From: an uncultured Balneola sp.
Lineage (GTDB): Bacteria; Bacteroidota; Rhodothermia; Balneolales; Balneolaceae
Reading direction: 5' to 3'
NCBI GenBank assembly: GCA_913058495.1
Contig: CAJXQC010000004.1
Span: 124,001 to 188,000, forward strand
Length of the DNA: 64,000 nucleotides
Positions within the stretch are counted from its first letter, which is position 1, and each line of letters begins with the position of its first letter. Of this stretch, positions 43,426-53,507 are shown piece after piece. The position numbers were made by a program, and so were the translations under genes. Under the pieces are notes generated by a model. That model had not been told where the DNA came from, ran no database searches, and saw nothing but the letters and a program-made list of their open reading frames with translations.

Positions 43426-44997
43426 GTGGCATTAAAACCTCTTTCATCTTTACCGACTACACCGCTTAAAATTAACAGGGCATTACTTTCTGTATCCGAC
43501 AAAACCAATATTGTGGAACTCGCAACTGCGCTTCATAATAACGGAGTTACTTTAATTTCTACCGGAGGAACAGCAAAAACTATTTCGGAAGCAGGAATAC
43601 CGGTGAAAGATGTTTCTGAAATAACAGATTTTAATGAATGTCTTGATGGAAGAGTTAAAACTCTACATCCTTTGGTTCATGGAGGAATTTTAGCCAGGAC
43701 CAGCCACGAAAGTGATGTTGAAGAAATTGAGAAACTGGGAATATCTCCTATCGAATTAGTTGTAGTAAATCTTTACCCATTTAAAGAGAAAGTGAAAGAA
43801 GATATCACTCCTGCCACAGCTACTGAATTTATTGATATTGGCGGGCCAACCATGATAAGAGCAGCAGCTAAGAATTTTGCACATGTTGGAATATTAAGCT
43901 CTCCTGATAAATACGAAGATTTTATTTATGAACTTAATGAAGGAAACGGAATCTCATTTGAAATGAGAAAGTCCTTAGCGAAAGACGCTTTCAATCATAC
44001 GGCTGATTATGATTCTGCTATTGCGAATTATTTCAATGATCTGGTGAATGAAGAGCCTGTAAAACAATTCAATGTTTCTGTACCTCTTTCGCAGGAATTG
44101 AGATACGGAGAAAATCCGCATCAAAAAGCAGCTGTATATGGAGAACAGGATTCAATAATTGACTGTTTTCACGGAAAACAACTCAGCTATAATAATTTTA
44201 TAGATGTGGACGCGGCTTTGAATATTATTTCATCATTCAGTGATGATAAATCTACCTGTGCTATTATCAAACACACTATTCCTTGTGGTGTTGGAATTGG
44301 AGAAAATCTAACTGAAGCTTATAAAAAAGCATTCAGTACAGATACTGTATCGCCATTTGGAGGAATTGTTGTTGTTAACAAAGAACTGGATTTAGAAACT
44401 GCCCAGGAAATTGATAAAATTTTCACAGAGATCATTATTGCTCCCGCTTTTTCTGACGAAGCTCTGGAATTGCTGACTCAGAAAAAAAACAGACGATTAA
44501 TCCGGATCAAAAAGCAAGTTAGTGAAGTACAAGCCAAATCTTTCAGATCCATTTTTGGTGGCTTGTTAACTCAGGATGCAGATCTTGAGCCTGTTGATCA
44601 AAATGATTTCAAAGTTGTAACCGATAGAAAACCTACGGATGATGAAATGAATGACCTGCTTTTTGCCTGGAAAGTTGTTCGAAATGTGAAGTCTAATGCC
44701 ATTGTTTATGCAAAAGAAGGAAGAACATTAGGTATTGGTTCCGGACAAACAAGTCGTGTGGACTCTTCTGAAATCGCGGTTGATAAAGCAAAAAAAGAAG
44801 GATTGGATCTAACCGGCTCAGCTATCGCTTCCGATGCTTTCTTCCCTTTTTCTGATGGTATAGAAGCAGCAGCAAAGGCCGGAGCAACATCAGTAATACA
44901 ACCCGGTGGAAGTATCCGTGATGAAGAAGTTATTGCAAAAGCCAACGAATTCGGAATGACGATGATTTTTACCGGAAAAAGGCATTTTAAACATTAA
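43426..44997 (+). CDS. purH: Bifunctional AICAR transformylase/IMP cyclohydrolase (PurH)
   Basis: This enzyme carries out the last two steps of IMP synthesis. The 523 residues begin at GTG 43426. The IMP cyclohydrolase domain (about 1-200) has [28 protein letters not shown] and [15 protein letters not shown]. The transformylase domain (about 210-523) has [15 protein letters not shown] and the catalytic [13 protein letters not shown] with its Lys-His. It is adjacent to purN, and mreB follows after 84 bases. Confidence 0.97.
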   Translation: MALKPLSSLPTTPLKINRALLSVSDKTNIVELATALHNNGVTLISTGGTAKTISEAGIPVKDVSEITDFNECLDGRVKTLHPLVHGGILARTSHESDVEEIEKLGISPIELVVVNLYPFKEKVKEDITPATATEFIDIGGPTMIRAAAKNFAHVGILSSPDKYEDFIYELNEGNGISFEMRKSLAKDAFNHTADYDSAIANYFNDLVNEEPVKQFNVSVPLSQELRYGENPHQKAAVYGEQDSIIDCFHGKQLSYNNFIDVDAALNIISSFSDDKSTCAIIKHTIPCGVGIGENLTEAYKKAFSTDTVSPFGGIVVVNKELDLETAQEIDKIFTEIIIAPAFSDEALELLTQKKNRRLIRIKKQVSEVQAKSFRSIFGGLLTQDADLEPVDQNDFKVVTDRKPTDDEMNDLLFAWKVVRNVKSNAIVYAKEGRTLGIGSGQTSRVDSSEIAVDKAKKEGLDLTGSAIASDAFFPFSDGIEAAAKAGATSVIQPGGSIRDEEVIAKANEFGMTMIFTGKRHFKH

Positions 44998-45081
44998 AAA
45001 TTATATTTCGCATATACACTTTCATTCTCGTATTTTCAAAAAATAACTACCCAGCACTTTTAAACATCTACTATTTTGGCA

Positions 45082-46146
45082 ATGTCTGATAATTACGGAA
45101 TCCCGTCCCCTGCTTCCTCAAAAAATAAACAGAAAAAGGGGCTTCTAGATTTTCTATATACCGATATCGCAATTGATCTTGGTACAGCTAATACCCTGAT
45201 CTACGCAAGAGGCCAGGGAATAGTTTTAGACGAGCCCTCCATAGTTGCTCTCAATCAAAATAATATTCCTGTAACTACCGGGCATGAAGCGCGCCTGATG
45301 CATGAGAAAACCCACAAAAACATTCGCACTGTTCGGCCTTTACGAGATGGCGTTATTGCTGATTTTGAAGTTGCTGAACATATGATCAGAGGAATGATCA
45401 AAAAAGTGAAGATGAAATGGTATTCCTCAACCCGCCAAATGGTAATTTGTGTTCCCAGTGGAATCACCGAAGTGGAACGAAGAGCTGTAAGAGACAGTGC
45501 TGAACATGCCGGAGCTAAAGAAGTTTATTTGGTAGATGAGCCGATGGCAGCAGCTATTGGGATCGGACTGGATGTTCATGAACCTGTTGGTAGCATGATC
45601 GTAGATATTGGCGGTGGAACTACTGAAATTGCGGTGATCGCTCTCTCAGGTATTGTTTATGCTCAATCAGTAAGACTAGGTGGAGATGAACTGAATGATG
45701 ACATCATTAATTATTTCAGAAGAAACCACAACCTTTTGATCGGTGAAAGAACCGCTGAAAAGATCAAATGCGAAATAGGATCTGCAGCTCCTCTTGATGA
45801 AGAACTTGAAATGATAACAAAAGGACGTGATCTTGTAAACGGTGTTCCTAGAACCAGACATATTACCTCCAAGGATGCTCGGGAAGCGATCGCTGAATCT
45901 GTTAACACCATAGTTGAGTCTATAACAAAATCTCTGGAGCAAACCCCACCTGAACTTTCTGCTGATATTCTGGATCGCGGAATTATGTTAACCGGTGGCG
46001 GAGCCTTGCTTAAAAACCTCGATAAACTCATCATGGAAACTACTGATCTACCTGTTCATATTGCAGAAGATCCGTTAACGGCAGTAGTAAGAGGTACGGG
46101 AGCAATTTTAGAAAATCTTGATTACTATCGTCCTGTTATTTCTTAA
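45082..46146 (+). CDS. mreB: Rod shape-determining protein MreB
   Basis: This actin-like ATPase polymerises under the membrane and guides lateral wall growth. I choose the ATG at 45082 (354 residues); an in-frame TTG at 45076 would add two residues. The phosphate-binding motifs DLGTANTLIY and VDIGGGTTEIAVI and the adenosine motif LTGGGALLKNLD are intact. The N-terminus has a short Ser/Lys-rich extension before the core. It heads the mreBCD-mrdA-rodA cluster, the usual elongasome order. Confidence 0.97.
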   Translation: MSDNYGIPSPASSKNKQKKGLLDFLYTDIAIDLGTANTLIYARGQGIVLDEPSIVALNQNNIPVTTGHEARLMHEKTHKNIRTVRPLRDGVIADFEVAEHMIRGMIKKVKMKWYSSTRQMVICVPSGITEVERRAVRDSAEHAGAKEVYLVDEPMAAAIGIGLDVHEPVGSMIVDIGGGTTEIAVIALSGIVYAQSVRLGGDELNDDIINYFRRNHNLLIGERTAEKIKCEIGSAAPLDEELEMITKGRDLVNGVPRTRHITSKDAREAIAESVNTIVESITKSLEQTPPELSADILDRGIMLTGGGALLKNLDKLIMETTDLPVHIAEDPLTAVVRGTGAILENLDYYRPVIS

Positions 46147-46158
46147 TTGAATTAATGA

Positions 46159-47001
46159 ATGCAATTTAAAACACTTAAAGTTGGTGAAGCTAAAGACTAC
46201 ATAATCACTGCCATTCTCATTTTACTTTCAGTAACCATTGCAGTTAGTAGAAATCAAGGCGGTATACATAGTTTGCGTCAACTTTCAGCAATTACTGTAA
46301 GTGTTTTACAATCCCCACTTGCCAATATTCGGGTTTACCGACAGGCACTTACTACGAATACCTATTTACAGCGCCAAAATATTCTTCTGCAGGATGAGTT
46401 AAGCAAGCTCAGAGCCATTGAACAAGAAAATATAGAACTTCGTAAGCTACTCTCGTTTCAGGACTCTACTGAATTTAGCCTTACACCAACACTTATAATC
46501 GGTAAAGAGCTGAACGGAATTAATAAAAGTCTGACTATAAACTCAGGCAGTTTGAAAAACGTTAAGGTTGGAATGCCTTTAGTTACCTCGGATGGTTTAT
46601 TGGGAAAAGTAATCCTCACTACTGCCGAATATGCTCAGGTTCTTCCTTATAACAATAGCCTCTTCAGAGTAAGTGGGTTAATTCAAGAAGAAAATGCACC
46701 CGGTATTGTTTCCTGGAACGGAGAAAGCCTTACAGAAATGGTAATTGATTTTATCCCGCAGACTATTCCGGTTGAAGAAGGATATACTGTTGTTACTTCC
46801 GGTTTCAGCAATGAACTGCCTGCAGGAATTCCTATTGGTTCAGTAATAAGAACAGAAATTGAAGAAGGAAAAGAAACTCAACGAATATTTTTAAGACCCT
46901 TTGCTTCAATAGCTCAGGCTTCTCAGGGTTTCATAATTAATTTTACCCCAGATTCATCACTTACAAATCTGAATGATCAATATGAGGATATTTTTGAGTG
47001 A
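46159..47001 (+). CDS. mreC: Rod shape-determining protein MreC
   Basis: This 280-residue bitopic protein has one membrane helix (about 13-35), a coiled coil (NTYLQRQNILLQDELSKLRA) and then a beta-rich periplasmic core with VTSDGLLGKVI and VTSGFSNELPAGIPIG, the MreC pattern. It links MreB to PBP2 and activates the elongasome. It starts 12 bases after mreB and its stop overlaps the mreD start. Confidence 0.94.
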   Translation: MQFKTLKVGEAKDYIITAILILLSVTIAVSRNQGGIHSLRQLSAITVSVLQSPLANIRVYRQALTTNTYLQRQNILLQDELSKLRAIEQENIELRKLLSFQDSTEFSLTPTLIIGKELNGINKSLTINSGSLKNVKVGMPLVTSDGLLGKVILTTAEYAQVLPYNNSLFRVSGLIQEENAPGIVSWNGESLTEMVIDFIPQTIPVEEGYTVVTSGFSNELPAGIPIGSVIRTEIEEGKETQRIFLRPFASIAQASQGFIINFTPDSSLTNLNDQYEDIFE

Positions 47002-47474
47002 GAAATAAGCTTATTAAACATATTGGAATTGGAATTGTATTTGTTTTATCTCAACTGCTTATTTTTCAGTACCTGACCATTTATGGTACAATAGCAGATC
47101 CGGTGTTGGTTTTTGTACTATGGACTGCATTAAGATATAAACGGCATGAAGTATTATTCTTTGCAGCAGGGTTAGGTCTTTTTCAGGATGCATTATTTGA
47201 TTCATGGGGATTAAATATGTTTGCTAAAACAATTACCATGTTCCTACTCTACAAAATTGTTTCCAGAAACTCAGAAGTCCGTTTAATAATATGGCAAGCT
47301 TTTGTATTAATACTGGGAGCTGCTTTTCTTCATAATCTCTTTTATTTAGGATTTTCGTCATTCTTAAATGTTTACGAATTTTCATTCTCTCCTATAATTT
47401 TGCTGATCGGTAGCAGTTTATATACTGCACTGATCGGTAGTATTTTACACATTCTTAAAGGAGACGCTAACTAA
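46998..47474 (+). CDS. mreD: Rod shape-determining protein MreD
   Basis: This 158-residue protein has five hydrophobic helices, the usual MreD form. It has little sequence conservation, so it is recognised largely by position between mreC and the PBP2 gene. The start is GTG 46998, overlapping the mreC stop by 4 bases; the stop overlaps the mrdA start (TAATG). Confidence 0.88.
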   Translation: MRNKLIKHIGIGIVFVLSQLLIFQYLTIYGTIADPVLVFVLWTALRYKRHEVLFFAAGLGLFQDALFDSWGLNMFAKTITMFLLYKIVSRNSEVRLIIWQAFVLILGAAFLHNLFYLGFSSFLNVYEFSFSPIILLIGSSLYTALIGSILHILKGDAN

Positions 47475-49312
47475 TGAACAACTCACCCAACAGAACCCGG
47501 ACGTCTATTTTTGCTTTACAGGCAATAATGGTGTTGATCTGTTTAGTTGTTTTAGGAAGAATCTTCTATCTGCAGATAGTTCAATATGAAGTTTATGACG
47601 AGTTGGGTGATCAAAACTCGATCCGGCAGGAATATGTAGATGCTGCCCGCGGGTTGATCTATGATAGAAATGGCACACTTTTAGTCGATAATCAGCCAAT
47701 ATACTCCGTAACAATTACTCCTCTTAACTTTGACTCTGAAAATATCCCGTTACTAGCAGATCTTTTGGGAGAATCAGACAGCCTTGTTACTGAACTTGTA
47801 ACTGATGCCAAAAGATATTCCCGCTTCAGAACATCTAAACTTATTACAGATGTTGATTTCAAAGTCTTTTCTCTTATTCAGGAAAATCTCTGGCAACTTC
47901 CCGGGATCGGACATCAGATTGACAGCAAGAGAAACTATCCGGCACCGCTAACAGCTTCACATATTTTCGGTTATCTCCGTGAAGCGGATGAAAATGATTA
48001 TAAACAAACTAAATCGATTCGACTAGGCGACAAGATTGGTAAAAGCGGACTTGAATTATACTATCAGGAAAATTTAAAAGGTGATCTGGGAATAAATTAT
48101 TTAAAAGTAAACGCTCTTGGGCAATCTTTAGGAAAATATACAGAGCAAAAAATTGCGAAACCTCCGGTTCAAGGTGACAACCTGATTACGACCCTTGATG
48201 CAGATCTCCAGGCTTTTGCTGAGCAACTTATGAAAGGAAAAAGTGGTGGTATCGTAGCTATGAATCCCAACACTGGTGAAATACTAGCACTTGTCAGCTC
48301 TCCCGAATATGAAGTAAAAAAACTTGCCGGAAGGATTGATAAAGAATACTGGCAGTTTATCAACTCGGATTCAACACGTCCTTTGTTTAACAGAGCAATA
48401 TCAAGTCGCCAACCTCCGGGATCCACCTTTAAGCCATTGATGGGTATAATTGGTTTACACCTTGGTATTGTGACACCTGAAACTGAGATTTATAATAGTG
48501 GTTATTATATGAGAGGTAGGCCATATAAAGATCTTGCCGATCCCGGACTTTATGATATGGAATCCGCGATTGCTCATTCCAGTAACACTTATTTTCTAAG
48601 TGTAATGGATAAAATTGCAACTTCAGGAAAACTAAACACGTGGAGTAAATTAGTTAAAGATTTTGGTCTTGGAGTTCCAAATGAAATTGATCTTCCAAGT
48701 GCTAATAGAGGGATTATTCCTGACAGTAGTTATCTAGACCAAAGATGGGGTAAAAGAAAATGGGGTTTAGGTGATGTATTAATCTTTGGTATTGGTCAGG
48801 GAGCCGTTTCTGCTTCTCCTCTTCAGATCGCTCAAATGACCAGTTCCATTGTAAATGGAGGGTATAAAATTGAGCCTCATTTACTCCGGGCAGTAGAACG
48901 AGCAGATGGAAGTATTGTACAAAACAACTCAACTATAGAAAAAATTGATTGGGTAAAAGAAGAGTATCTTAATACTGTCAAAAAAGGCATGCGAAGAAAT
49001 GTATTAGAAGGGAGTGGACGTTTTTATGCTTCTATCCCTGATATTCAGGTCTCCGGCAAAACCGGAACGGCTCAAAACCCCTTTGGTTTCTCACATGGTT
49101 GGTATACATCCTTTGCACCAACAGAAAACCCTGAAATTGTAGTTACTGTTTTTTTGGAGAATGCAGGTTTTGCTTCTATTTCCGCTGTTCCTGTAGCTTC
49201 TCTGATATTGGAGAAGTACTTGAAAGGTGAAGTAGAAAGACAATGGCTGGTTGATTACGTTTTAAATTTTGTTCCTAAAGAAGATAATTCAGAAGCATCG
49301 GCGGGCCAATGA
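47474..49312 (+). CDS. mrdA: Penicillin-binding protein 2 (elongasome transpeptidase)
   Basis: This 612-residue class B PBP has an N-terminal membrane helix (about 13-36), a pedestal domain with GLIYDRNGTLL, and the transpeptidase domain. The catalytic SxxK is S317-TFK320 in QPPGSTFKPL, the SxN is SSN in IAHSSNTYF, and the KTG is in VSGKTGTAQNP. It cross-links new glycan strands made by RodA. The start overlaps mreD and the stop overlaps the rodA start by 4 bases. Confidence 0.97.
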   Translation: MNNSPNRTRTSIFALQAIMVLICLVVLGRIFYLQIVQYEVYDELGDQNSIRQEYVDAARGLIYDRNGTLLVDNQPIYSVTITPLNFDSENIPLLADLLGESDSLVTELVTDAKRYSRFRTSKLITDVDFKVFSLIQENLWQLPGIGHQIDSKRNYPAPLTASHIFGYLREADENDYKQTKSIRLGDKIGKSGLELYYQENLKGDLGINYLKVNALGQSLGKYTEQKIAKPPVQGDNLITTLDADLQAFAEQLMKGKSGGIVAMNPNTGEILALVSSPEYEVKKLAGRIDKEYWQFINSDSTRPLFNRAISSRQPPGSTFKPLMGIIGLHLGIVTPETEIYNSGYYMRGRPYKDLADPGLYDMESAIAHSSNTYFLSVMDKIATSGKLNTWSKLVKDFGLGVPNEIDLPSANRGIIPDSSYLDQRWGKRKWGLGDVLIFGIGQGAVSASPLQIAQMTSSIVNGGYKIEPHLLRAVERADGSIVQNNSTIEKIDWVKEEYLNTVKKGMRRNVLEGSGRFYASIPDIQVSGKTGTAQNPFGFSHGWYTSFAPTENPEIVVTVFLENAGFASISAVPVASLILEKYLKGEVERQWLVDYVLNFVPKEDNSEASAGQ

Positions 49313-50559
49313 ACAATCTTAGAAATTTAAATTGGTCAATATTTGGAGCCTGGATAGTACTTGCAGTTATAGGATTGGTCGCTATTTACAGTGCAACTCA
49401 GGGACCTGTATCTGAATTTCTTCCTGATTACATTAAAAATAATTTTATAAAACAGTTGTTTTTTGTAGCATTAGCAGTTGTTCTTGTTTTATTATTTCAA
49501 TTTTTCACCCCAAGAACATATATGCAAATTTCCTATTTGTTCTATGGTGTTGCCCTCCTACTGGTAATTCTTACTCTGTTCTTCGGTACTGAAATAAACG
49601 GTGCTAAAAGTTGGATTAGAATAGGTGGATTTAATTTGCAAGCAAGTGAATTAATGAAAATTGCTACGATACTTGCTACAGCTCAATATCTTACAAGTCG
49701 GCGTGATATAAGTGCCGAAAATATTAGATATGCCCTGATCGCTGTTTTAATGATTTTAGTTCCTACAATTTTCATTTTTCTACAAAATGATACCGGTACA
49801 GCAATAGTTTTTCTCGCACTTATTCCTGTAATGTTATTTTGGTCTGGTTTACCATATGGAGTTTCTATCTATATAGTTTCACCTGCAATTATACTTTATT
49901 TAACTGTTTTTGATTGGAAATTTGGTGCAATTGCTACCATACTTATTGCCTTTTTGATCTTTATGGTTCAAAAAAGAGTTTGGTTGACAGTTACATCGCT
50001 TATTACAAGCATAGTAACAGTTGTTGGTGTGAACGTAGCTTTAACTGATATCCTGCAACCTCACCAGGTTGCAAGAATAACAGCTTTTACGAATCCGGCT
50101 TTTGACCCCACGGGTGCAGGTTGGAATGTTATACAAGCTAAAACAGCTATAGGATCCGGAGGATTATTAGGTAAAGGGTTTTTGGAAGGGACACAAACCC
50201 AACTTAAATTTTTACCCGCTCAATGGACTGATTTTATTTCCTGTGTTATCGGTGAAGAGTTTGGGTTCATAGGACTTGGTCTGCTGGTAATTACATTTCT
50301 ATTTCTTTTTCTAAAACTTTTGAAGATGGCAGGGAATCATAAACATCCTTTTGCTCAGCTTGTAACAGTAAGTGTGACCGCTGTATTTTTTATACATTTT
50401 GTAGTCAATATCGGAAGTGCAACAGCCTTACTCCCTGTAATTGGTATTCCACTTCCATTTGTGAGTTACGGAGGCTCTGCTTTCCTGACCAATTCTCTGA
50501 TGTTGGCTATTTGTTTAAATATGGATCTTTATAAAAGAGATTTCAGCATATACCGTTAA
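49309..50559 (+). CDS. mrdB: Peptidoglycan glycosyltransferase RodA
   Basis: This SEDS-family enzyme polymerises lipid II with PBP2. It has 416 residues and about ten membrane helices. The family motifs are visible: GAKSWIRIGGFNLQASELMK, LIFMVQKRVW, and the late IGIPLPFVSYGGSAFLTNS. The catalytic aspartate region around FDPTGAGWNVIQAKTAIGSG (large loop) is present. It closes the elongasome cluster and converges with rnhB, whose end it overlaps by 4 bases. Confidence 0.97.
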   Translation: MNNLRNLNWSIFGAWIVLAVIGLVAIYSATQGPVSEFLPDYIKNNFIKQLFFVALAVVLVLLFQFFTPRTYMQISYLFYGVALLLVILTLFFGTEINGAKSWIRIGGFNLQASELMKIATILATAQYLTSRRDISAENIRYALIAVLMILVPTIFIFLQNDTGTAIVFLALIPVMLFWSGLPYGVSIYIVSPAIILYLTVFDWKFGAIATILIAFLIFMVQKRVWLTVTSLITSIVTVVGVNVALTDILQPHQVARITAFTNPAFDPTGAGWNVIQAKTAIGSGGLLGKGFLEGTQTQLKFLPAQWTDFISCVIGEEFGFIGLGLLVITFLFLFLKLLKMAGNHKHPFAQLVTVSVTAVFFIHFVVNIGSATALLPVIGIPLPFVSYGGSAFLTNSLMLAICLNMDLYKRDFSIYR

Positions 50560-51176
50560 GCTTTTTGATATTTTTTGTCGGTTCCAAGATTAAAACCTAA
50601 CCGATGATGAGGTGTATAACCAAACTGCTTTAATGCTCTTTTATGATGTGGTGTTGGGTAGCCAACATTAGATTTCCAGTTAAATTCAGGAAATTTTTCA
50701 CCCAGTCTTTTCATATATCTGTCTCTGTAATTCTTAGCTAGAATTGAAGCAGCTCCGATTGATATGGACTTGTCGTCTCCCTTGATAATACAGGTATGAG
50801 GAATAAGAGAAGTTGTATATTTATTTCCATCTACCAGCAAATAATCAGGATTTGCACCTTTCTCTTCAGCACATTTTTGCATTGTATTTATAGATGCCCA
50901 TAATATATTGAGATCAAATATTTCTTTAAGTGAACCTTCCTGAATTGTATAAAAAAGTGCTTTTTCTTTGATCTCTTCTTCTAATAGCAATCTATTCTTT
51001 TCATTAATTGCTTTACTGTCTTTTATTCCATCAATCTTAATCCCTTCTTCGAAGATTACACCCGCAGCAACTACCGGTCCGCATAAACATCCCCTTCCAA
51101 CCTCATCGAGCCCCATAACTCTTTTAAAACCTTCACTCCATAATTCTTCTTCGATCTTAGTGCGGTTAGAGTTCAT
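50556..51176 (-). CDS. rnhB: Ribonuclease HII
   Basis: This enzyme cuts RNA in RNA/DNA hybrids and removes misincorporated ribonucleotides. The 206 residues contain the motif GLDEVGRGCLCGPVVAAGVI with the first Asp-Glu pair, then YLLVDGNKY and KGDDKSISIGAASILAKNYRD, which supply the further acidic residues. It is divergent from the VWA gene, with 73 bases between the two. Confidence 0.96.
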   Translation of the reverse strand: MNSNRTKIEEELWSEGFKRVMGLDEVGRGCLCGPVVAAGVIFEEGIKIDGIKDSKAINEKNRLLLEEEIKEKALFYTIQEGSLKEIFDLNILWASINTMQKCAEEKGANPDYLLVDGNKYTTSLIPHTCIIKGDDKSISIGAASILAKNYRDRYMKRLGEKFPEFNWKSNVGYPTPHHKRALKQFGYTPHHRLGFNLGTDKKYQKA

Positions 51177-51249
51177 AACAAATATTTAGTAGTTTGATAA
51201 ATCATGGAACTGTTTAAAGATAAGATGTATTTAAATATTAAAATAAGAT

Positions 51250-52359
51250 ATGAATTTTAAATACACACAATGGGATGAACGCTTCGGAAAAGGAGGAAAC
51301 AAGTCTCCCTTCGAGACACTCTGGAATCTTTTTCAGGAATTACTGACTATTTCAAGTGGTGATGTATCCCAAGCTCTCAGATGGCTTACCGAATTAGATA
51401 AAGAGTACCAAATTACTGAGCAGTTTGATGAAGACTATTCTTTAGGCGATTTTATGGATGACCTAAAAGATCGCGGTTACATAGAACAAGATGAGCAAAA
51501 TCAGATTGTGATCACCAAGAAGACCGAAAGAAGCCTCCGTCAGAAATCTCTTGAAGAAATATTCAAAAATCTCAAAAAAGGCAGTTTCGGTTCACATAAA
51601 ACTCAACACACCGGTAAGGGATTAGAACGACAGCCCGAAACAAGAAAATGGAATCCGGGAAGTGATATAGGTCAAATTGATTCGGTGGGAACCATGCTGA
51701 ATATGCTGAATCATAGTTCAATCGACAATGTTAATCTTCAGGAAGATGATATTTCTGTGTACGACACAGATCATTATACTTCGGTTTCTACCGTGCTCTT
51801 AATCGACATCAGTCATTCCATGATGCTTTATGGTGAAGACAGGATTACACCTGCTAAGAAGGTAGCTATGGCGTTATCCGAGCTTATTCTGACAAGCTAT
51901 GCAAAGGATTCACTCGATATCATAGTTTTCGGAAATGAAGCATGGGAAATTTCGATAAATGATCTGCCCTATTTAAAAGTTGGTCCCTATCACACAAATA
52001 CTTTACAAGGGTTAGAAAGAGCGCGACATCTTTTGCAAAGAAAGAAATTTTCGAATAAACAGATCTTTATGATCACTGACGGAAAACCGTCTTGCATTAT
52101 CGAAGATGGCAGACTTTATAAAAATAGTTTTGGGTTAGACCGGAAAATAGTAAATAAGGTTTTGGATGAAGCTGTAAAATGCAGGAGAGAGCAAATCCCT
52201 ATCACGACCTTTATGATAGCCAGCGATCCTTACCTGCAAAGCTTTGTAAGAGAGATGACTGAAGCAAATAAAGGAAAAGCGTATTTTGCTTCTCTGGATG
52301 ATCTAGGTGGATACATTTTTGAAGATTATATCCAGAACCGGCGAAAAAATGTGAAATAA
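51250..52359 (+). CDS. VWA domain-containing protein (CoxE/BatA-like)
   Basis: This 369-residue cytoplasmic protein has a helical N-terminal half and a von Willebrand A domain at about 175-365. The MIDAS motif is DISHSMM in STVLLIDISHSMM, and the conserved aspartate of the fifth strand is in IFMITDGKPS. A linker in the middle (RQPETRKWNPGSDIG) fits the group that works with MoxR-type AAA ATPases as a metal-insertion or complex-remodelling pair. No such ATPase gene is in the window. It ends in a terminator shared with the skp run. Confidence 0.85.
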   Translation: MNFKYTQWDERFGKGGNKSPFETLWNLFQELLTISSGDVSQALRWLTELDKEYQITEQFDEDYSLGDFMDDLKDRGYIEQDEQNQIVITKKTERSLRQKSLEEIFKNLKKGSFGSHKTQHTGKGLERQPETRKWNPGSDIGQIDSVGTMLNMLNHSSIDNVNLQEDDISVYDTDHYTSVSTVLLIDISHSMMLYGEDRITPAKKVAMALSELILTSYAKDSLDIIVFGNEAWEISINDLPYLKVGPYHTNTLQGLERARHLLQRKKFSNKQIFMITDGKPSCIIEDGRLYKNSFGLDRKIVNKVLDEAVKCRREQIPITTFMIASDPYLQSFVREMTEANKGKAYFASLDDLGGYIFEDYIQNRRKNVK

Positions 52360-52360
52360 A

Positions 52361-52388
52361 AAAAGCCATAGTTTTAACTACGGCTTTT
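52361..52388. terminator. Bidirectional terminator between the VWA gene and the skp run
   Basis: The 13-bp stem 52361-52373 with 52376-52388 pairs with one A-C mismatch on the plus strand, which is a G-U wobble on the minus strand. The loop is 2 bases and A/T runs lie at both ends. It sits between two convergent genes, so it can serve both, and is slightly stronger for the minus strand. Confidence 0.75.
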
Positions 52389-52411
52389 AAAATTTTAAGT
52401 AAGCTTAATCC

Positions 52412-52954
52412 TTAAATACCCAACTGAACCATAACAGCATCAGTGATATTAAATTCAGAGCTATACTTTTGAGATGCATATAAAATAATAACATCGCCTG
52501 AACTTGTTGTTGTATTCAGAACATAAGAAAGACCTCTTTGCTCAGCTACTGTACTTATTGCTTCACCAATTTGGGTCTGCAATGGGCCAAGAAGTTCATT
52601 TCTTTTACTTTGAATTTCCTGTTGTGCTGTTCTGGTAGCTTCATTCAGGTCATTGCTCATTTTCTGTAATTTCTCTTCTTCTGCTGCTTTAGCCGCTGCT
52701 GAAATTACATCCTTCTTTTGCTCGTATACATTAACTGCATTCTGAAGCTCTAGTTCCTTTTGCTCGATCTCCAGAGACTTTCTATCCGCAAAATTTTGCA
52801 GCCTTTGCTGTACAGCCTTCATTTCAGGCATTCTGTTTAGAACAGCTTGAGGATTTACATAGCCAATTTTTAATTCTTGAGCTTGTGTACTTGTATTTGT
52901 AGTTAATAATAACGTGAAAAGTAAACCTAAGCCTATTGAAAACTTCTTTAACAT
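52412..52954 (-). CDS. OmpH/Skp family periplasmic chaperone, paralogue 3
   Basis: These proteins hold unfolded outer-membrane proteins in the periplasm for BamA. This one has 180 residues with a signal peptide (about 1-25, ending TQAQ), then KIGYVNPQAVLNRMPEMKAV. A long coiled coil (about 45-125) is rich in Gln, Lys and Glu, and a C-terminal return strand contains LSYVLNTTT. It is the last of three tandem paralogues after bamA, 10 bases after paralogue 2. Sequence divergence between the three exceeds that of recent copies. Confidence 0.9.
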   Translation of the reverse strand: MLKKFSIGLGLLFTLLLTTNTSTQAQELKIGYVNPQAVLNRMPEMKAVQQRLQNFADRKSLEIEQKELELQNAVNVYEQKKDVISAAAKAAEEEKLQKMSNDLNEATRTAQQEIQSKRNELLGPLQTQIGEAISTVAEQRGLSYVLNTTTSSGDVIILYASQKYSSEFNITDAVMVQLGI

Positions 52955-52964
52955 GATTCTATTT

Positions 52965-53483
52965 TTATGATTGTTTTAATTTTTCCAGTACTAATTCGGT
53001 AATATTCATTTGATCATCTGAAGCATAGAAAATAAATGCACCTGCATTTACAGATCCTTCATTTAAAACCAAATCCAGCCCTAACGAATCTGCTACCGTC
53101 TTTATGGTATCAAAAACTTTGTTCTCGATTGGTTGAAGCAATGTGATTTGTCGCTGCTGAACTTCATTCAAACTTTTTTGACGTTCTTCCTCAAAATCTT
53201 GATTTTTTTGAATCAAATCTTGCTCTCTTACTTGTCGTTGTTCCAGAGTTAACACTTCTTTTGCAGCATTATAGTCATCAAATTCCTTCTGCAAAGCTAC
53301 CGCTTGAATTGCCAACAAAGAGTCTTTTCTTTGTAGTAAAAGACCAATTTCAGTGTCAATAGCCTGAACTTCAGGTAACTGCGAAAGTATCACTTCCGGA
53401 TTTGTATACCCTATTTTTAACTGTGACTGTGCGTCAAAGCTAAAAAACATTAAGAATAAAGCTATTAATGTTAATTTTTTCAT
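52965..53483 (-). CDS. OmpH/Skp family periplasmic chaperone, paralogue 2
   Basis: This is a 172-residue protein with a signal peptide (1-20, ending DAQS), the repeated opening LKIGYTNPEVILSQLPEVQA, a long charged coiled coil and a C-terminal strand LDLVLNEG. The opening motif IGYxNPEVxLSxLPE is shared with the other two paralogues. It lies 24 bases after paralogue 1. Confidence 0.9.
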   Translation of the reverse strand: MKKLTLIALFLMFFSFDAQSQLKIGYTNPEVILSQLPEVQAIDTEIGLLLQRKDSLLAIQAVALQKEFDDYNAAKEVLTLEQRQVREQDLIQKNQDFEEERQKSLNEVQQRQITLLQPIENKVFDTIKTVADSLGLDLVLNEGSVNAGAFIFYASDDQMNITELVLEKLKQS

Positions 53484-53507
53484 GTATTTCTTATAAATGT
53501 TTTAAAA